DNA from: Planotetraspora phitsanulokensis
GTDB lineage: Bacteria > Actinomycetota > Actinomycetes > Streptosporangiales > Streptosporangiaceae
NCBI RefSeq assembly: GCF_016863295.1
Contig: NZ_BOOP01000001.1
Coordinates: 248,001 to 312,000 of the forward strand
Length of the DNA: 64,000 nt
Direction of reading: 5' to 3'
Below the pieces are notes generated by a model. The model had not been told where the DNA came from. It saw only the letters and a program-made list of their open reading frames with translations, and did not search any database. The position numbers were made by a program, and so were the translations under genes. This document shows, piece by piece, positions 61,234-64,000 of this stretch. Position 1 is the stretch's first letter; each line of letters starts with the position of its first letter.

Positions 61234-61345
61234 CACCAGCGGGGGCGGACGAGCCCATGTCGTACGGCACTACAGTGGGGAAGTTCCCGCTGGGCCGGCG
61301 CGTTGTCGCCCGTGGCATGAAATGTCCGTCCGGAGGTTCCCACCT

Positions 61346-62548
61346 ATGTCGATGACCACACTCGGAGAGCCCTGCGTCCTGCTCAAGTTAGGCGAAGTCG
61401 TCCTCAAGGGCAGGAACCGCGAGCTGTTCGAGATGCGGCTGCGGGCGAACATCAAGGCGGCGCTCAAGGACTTCCCGGTGGAGATCCGTCAGCGGCACGG
61501 CGTCATCGCGTTGTTCCTCCCCGCCGGAACGGGCGTCGAGGTGGCCGAGGCGGTCGCCAAGCGGGTGTCCGACGTGCCCGGCCTGGTCCTGATCCACCTC
61601 GCGTGGCGGGTCGCCAAGGACCCCGAGGTCGTCACCAAGGCGGCCATCGAGCTCGTCAAGGACAGCGACGAGGTGGCACGCAAGGCGCACTTCGCCGTGC
61701 GGTCGCGGCGGCGGGACAAGCGGTTCCCGCTGCGCTCCAACGAGCTGGACCGCCTCGTCGGCGGCGCGATCAACGACACCTACGGCCTGCCGGTGAGCCT
61801 GAAGAACCCCGAGCTGACCGTGCACATCGAGGTCGACAGGGACGAGGTGTTCCTGTTCACCGGCGGCATCGCCGGCCAGGGAGGCCTGCCGGTCGGCTCC
61901 AGCGGCCGTGGCCTGGTGCTCATGTCGGGCGGCATCGACTCCCCGGTCGCCGCGTACCGCATGATGCGCCGCGGGCTCCGGGTGGACTTCCTGCACTTCT
62001 CCGGCATTCCGTTCACGACGTCGGAGTCGATCTACAAGGCGTACGCGCTGGTCAGGAACCTCGACAAGTTCCAGGGCAAGTCCCGCCTGTGGGTCGTGCC
62101 GTTCGGCAAGGCCCAGCAGTCGATCAGGGCGTCGGGCCAGGACCGGCTCGCCATGATCGCCCAGCGGCGGCTGATGCTGAAGACGGCCGAGGAGGTGGCC
62201 CACCGGATCCACGCCGAGGCGCTCGTCACGGGCGACTCGCTCGGTCAGGTCTCCTCCCAGACGCTGACGAACATCACCGCGCAGGACAACGCCGTCGACC
62301 TGCCGATCCTCCGGCCCCTCATCGGGCTGGACAAGACCGAGATCATCGCGGAGGCGCGGCGGATCGGCACCCTGGAGATCTCCGAGCTTCCCGATGAGGA
62401 CTGCTGCACGCTGCTGGCTCCCCGTTCCGCCGAGACCCGGGCCAAGATCGAGGACCTGAAGCTGATCGAGAAGCGCCTGGACGCCGAAGACCTGGCATCC
62501 CAGCTGGCCGACTCCATCCGCCCCTACCGCCTGGACGCCGACACCTGA
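61346..62548 (+). CDS. thiI: tRNA 4-thiouridine synthase ThiI
   Basis: 400-aa enzyme forming s4U8 in tRNA and often supplying sulfur for thiamine. Ferredoxin-like and THUMP domains (about 1-165) then a PP-loop ATPase with SGGIDS at 194-199. Cys in DEDCCTLLAP corresponds to the E. coli catalytic Cys344. There is no C-terminal rhodanese domain, so sulfur must come from another protein such as a cysteine desulfurase. GGAGG before ATG 61346 sets the start. Confidence 0.92.
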   Translation: MSMTTLGEPCVLLKLGEVVLKGRNRELFEMRLRANIKAALKDFPVEIRQRHGVIALFLPAGTGVEVAEAVAKRVSDVPGLVLIHLAWRVAKDPEVVTKAAIELVKDSDEVARKAHFAVRSRRRDKRFPLRSNELDRLVGGAINDTYGLPVSLKNPELTVHIEVDRDEVFLFTGGIAGQGGLPVGSSGRGLVLMSGGIDSPVAAYRMMRRGLRVDFLHFSGIPFTTSESIYKAYALVRNLDKFQGKSRLWVVPFGKAQQSIRASGQDRLAMIAQRRLMLKTAEEVAHRIHAEALVTGDSLGQVSSQTLTNITAQDNAVDLPILRPLIGLDKTEIIAEARRIGTLEISELPDEDCCTLLAPRSAETRAKIEDLKLIEKRLDAEDLASQLADSIRPYRLDADT

Positions 62549-62579
62549 TTCGTTGTGATCACGCCACCTCGATTTGGTT

Positions 62580-62647
62580 GTGATCATGCACAGGTTCGGC
62601 GATGTGCGCAGGTCAATCCACGCATTACCGAGCCTGTGCATGATCAC
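62580..62647. repeat. inverted pair of the TGATCATGCAC repeat between thiI and aroF
   Basis: GTGATCATGCACAGGTTCGG (62580-62599) and its reverse complement with one difference (62628-62647), 28 bp apart, between convergent genes. A shorter relative (GTGATCACGCC) lies at 62555. It can form a 20-bp stem, so it may also end transcription on both strands. Same core as at 22531 and 37068. Confidence 0.8.
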
Positions 62648-62665
62648 CCGAGAGAGGGGGGTGGA

Positions 62666-63691
62666 TCAGGCGCCTTGGGCGAGGGTTCGGGACATGAGCT
62701 TGGGGAACTCCTGCATGATCATGGCGAGCTCGTCCAGGTCGCCGTTCACCAGAGCCTGCGGGCCGTCGCACAGGGCCTGCTCGGGATGCGGGTGGACGTC
62801 GATGATCACTCCGTCCGCCCCGACGGCGATGGCAGCCCGGGTGAGGGGCAGCACGAGGTCCCGGCGGCCGCCCGAGTGGGACGGGTCGATGATGACCGGA
62901 AGGTGCGACAACCGCTGCACCACCGGCACCGCCGAGATGTCCAGGGTGTTGCGGGTCGCCGTCTCGTAGGTCCTGATGCCCCGCTCGCACAGCACGATGT
63001 CGAGGTTGCCCCGCTGCGCGATGTACTCGGCCGCCATCAGCCATTCCTCGATCGTGGCGGTCATGCCCCGCTTGAGCATGACCGGCTTGCCCGCGGCGCC
63101 CACGGCCTGGAGCAGCGCGAAGTTCTGGGCGTTGCGGGTCCCCACCTGCAGCATGTCCGCGTAGGAGGCGACCAGCGCCACGTCGTGGGCGTCGACCACC
63201 TCGGTGACGATCGGCAGGCCGGTCTGCTCCCGGACGTCCGCGAGGATGCGCAGGCCCTTCTCGCCGAGCCCCTGGAAGGCGTACGGCGAGGTCCTCGGCT
63301 TGAACGCCCCGCCGCGCAGCAGGGTCGCGCCCGCCGCCTTCGCCATCTTGGCGGCCTCGAGGGTCTGTGCCGGGGTCTCGACCGCGCACGGGCCGGCGAT
63401 GAGGGTGACGGTGTCCGGGCCGATCGGGACCCCGCGCACGGTCACGGTGGACCGTTCGGGATGGTTGTCCCTGCTGACCAGCTTGTACGGCGTGGAGACG
63501 CGCACCACGTCGGCCACGCCGGCCAGTCCCCGGAGGTTCAGCGCCGCGAACCGCTCCACGTCGCCGATCAGTCCGATGATCGTGCGGCTCACTCCGCGGC
63601 TGACGAAGGCCTCGCCCCCGGCGGAGGCGACGACGGCGACGACCGACTCGATGTCGTCCTGTGTGGCCCCGGGGGCCATGACGATGACCAT
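62666..63691 (-). CDS. aroF: 3-deoxy-7-phosphoheptulonate synthase, type I beta
   Basis: 341-aa first enzyme of the shikimate pathway, joining PEP and erythrose 4-phosphate. An N-terminal ferredoxin-like (FL) domain (1-75), the usual allosteric module, precedes the TIM barrel with IAGPCAVET, LLRGGAFKPRTSPYAFQGLG, MLKRGM and IIDPSHSGGRRD. AGAAGGAGCGTCAC precedes the ATG. A leader peptide and terminator hairpin lie directly upstream, so expression is probably controlled by attenuation. This is the KDO8P-synthase-like class, unlike the type II enzyme of M. tuberculosis. Confidence 0.94.
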   Translation of the reverse strand: MVIVMAPGATQDDIESVVAVVASAGGEAFVSRGVSRTIIGLIGDVERFAALNLRGLAGVADVVRVSTPYKLVSRDNHPERSTVTVRGVPIGPDTVTLIAGPCAVETPAQTLEAAKMAKAAGATLLRGGAFKPRTSPYAFQGLGEKGLRILADVREQTGLPIVTEVVDAHDVALVASYADMLQVGTRNAQNFALLQAVGAAGKPVMLKRGMTATIEEWLMAAEYIAQRGNLDIVLCERGIRTYETATRNTLDISAVPVVQRLSHLPVIIDPSHSGGRRDLVLPLTRAAIAVGADGVIIDVHPHPEQALCDGPQALVNGDLDELAMIMQEFPKLMSRTLAQGA

Positions 63692-63791
63692 GTGACGCTC
63701 CTTCTGACTCCGCGCCGCGGACTGACTCCGTGCGACGGAAACCCGGTGGGACTCGGTGGAACCCGTGATCTGTGGAACCCGTGAAAACGCA

Positions 63792-63825
63792 GAAGGCCCC
63801 GGATCCTTTCGGACCCGGGGCCTTC
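63792..63825 (-). terminator. attenuator hairpin in the aroF leader
   Basis: GAAGGCCCCGG / CCGGGGCCTTC with extra pairs at the tip and a UUUC-type loop, followed on the minus strand by TGCGTTTTC. It lies 14 bp after the leader-peptide stop and about 100 bp before aroF, the position of an attenuator. Confidence 0.82.
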
Positions 63826-63839
63826 GTTCGCCTTGGCTG

Positions 63840-63908
63840 TCAGCGCAGCACGTGGAGGCGATCGGTCCTCACGGGTCCGTCGCCATACCAAAACGAGAAA
63901 CTGCGCAT
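63840..63908 (-). CDS. aromatic leader peptide of aroF
   Basis: A 22-codon reading frame starting MRSFSFWYGDGP and ending in TGA before the attenuator. Four of its first eight residues are aromatic: Phe4, Phe6, Trp7, Tyr8. Stalling at these codons when Phe, Trp or Tyr is scarce would let the ribosome choose between hairpins. TATATT at 63916-63921 (minus strand) ends 7 nt before the ATG, so the transcript may be leaderless. Such leaders are known before aro and trp genes of actinobacteria. Confidence 0.82.
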   Translation of the reverse strand: MRSFSFWYGDGPVRTDRLHVLR

Positions 63909-64000
63909 GTCCCGCAATATATCCCATACATGGAAGCCCGCGTCCCCAGGCCATGGGGCCGTGGTGAGTGATCTACCCCTAGGTGACAGTATTGGTGCGT

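Overview
This is high-GC actinobacterial chromosome, with GC-rich third codon positions, many GTG starts and 4-nt ATGA/GTGA gene overlaps. Gene content and order fit the Streptosporangiaceae or a close relative; the genus cannot be read from the sequence alone. The backbone matches, as far as I remember that map, the Mycobacterium tuberculosis block from about Rv2182c to Rv2204c: acyltransferase, ArsA-like ATPase, SRPBCC protein, fadD15, pimB, NlpC/P60, DnaQ-UvrC fusion, trpD, ctaE-qcrCAB, ctaC, adoK, HesB/ErpA. Lineage-specific genes interrupt it. I see no tRNA, rRNA, CRISPR array, prophage or intact insertion sequence.

Layout. 0-2.7 kb: envelope-stress operon pspA-pspAA-htpX-pspAB. 2.7-7.3 kb: cofactor and sulfur genes (nadA, erpA, adoK, a TusA-like protein coupled to a cysteine desulfurase). 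7.4-16 kb: the aerobic respiratory chain in two facing operons, ctaC-ctaD-ctaF (+) and ctaE-qcrC-qcrA-qcrB (-), with an L,D-transpeptidase between them. 16-24 kb: pseudo-receiver, trpD, a stand-alone Lrp ligand domain, a DnaQ/GIY-YIG nuclease, a NYN-domain protein and two NlpC/P60 cell-wall hydrolases. The second hydrolase lies behind a c-di-AMP (ydaO-type) riboswitch. 24-36 kb: a more variable region (HTH-less LysR sensor domain/DUF5997 pair, NDH-2-like oxidoreductase and DoxX gene with duplicated leaders, a hydrolase, a 51-aa secreted peptide, DUF4262, an orphan xanthine-dehydrogenase-type subunit, formate dehydrogenase, LysR, MFS). 36-48.7 kb: the conserved envelope/lipid block (HELTH protease-like protein, PimB, FadD15, phosphoesterase, SRPBCC-ArsA-DUF5304 operon, glucokinase, acyltransferase). 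48.7-57.8 kb: MFS exporter, homocysteine methyltransferase, a MerR-VIT/vWA operon with a double palindromic operator, PhoX-like protein, MarR-GNAT fusion. 58-64 kb: phosphofructokinase with pyrophosphate-type residues, MacRS-like two-component system, thiI, and DAHP synthase behind an aromatic-amino-acid attenuator.

Non-coding signals are the most distinctive content: (i) a leader peptide with Phe-Ser-Phe-Trp-Tyr and a terminator ahead of DAHP synthase; (ii) the c-di-AMP riboswitch followed by a hydrolase gene with no canonical start at the expected place; (iii) tandem arrays (units of about 26, 38, 39 and 53 bp) repeatedly placed at gene 3' ends, three of them running into the last codons of the gene; (iv) two TGACACTGTCA palindromes over the MerR-vWA promoter. 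All functional statements are inferred from sequence motifs and family knowledge; nothing was searched or computed beyond reading the sequence.
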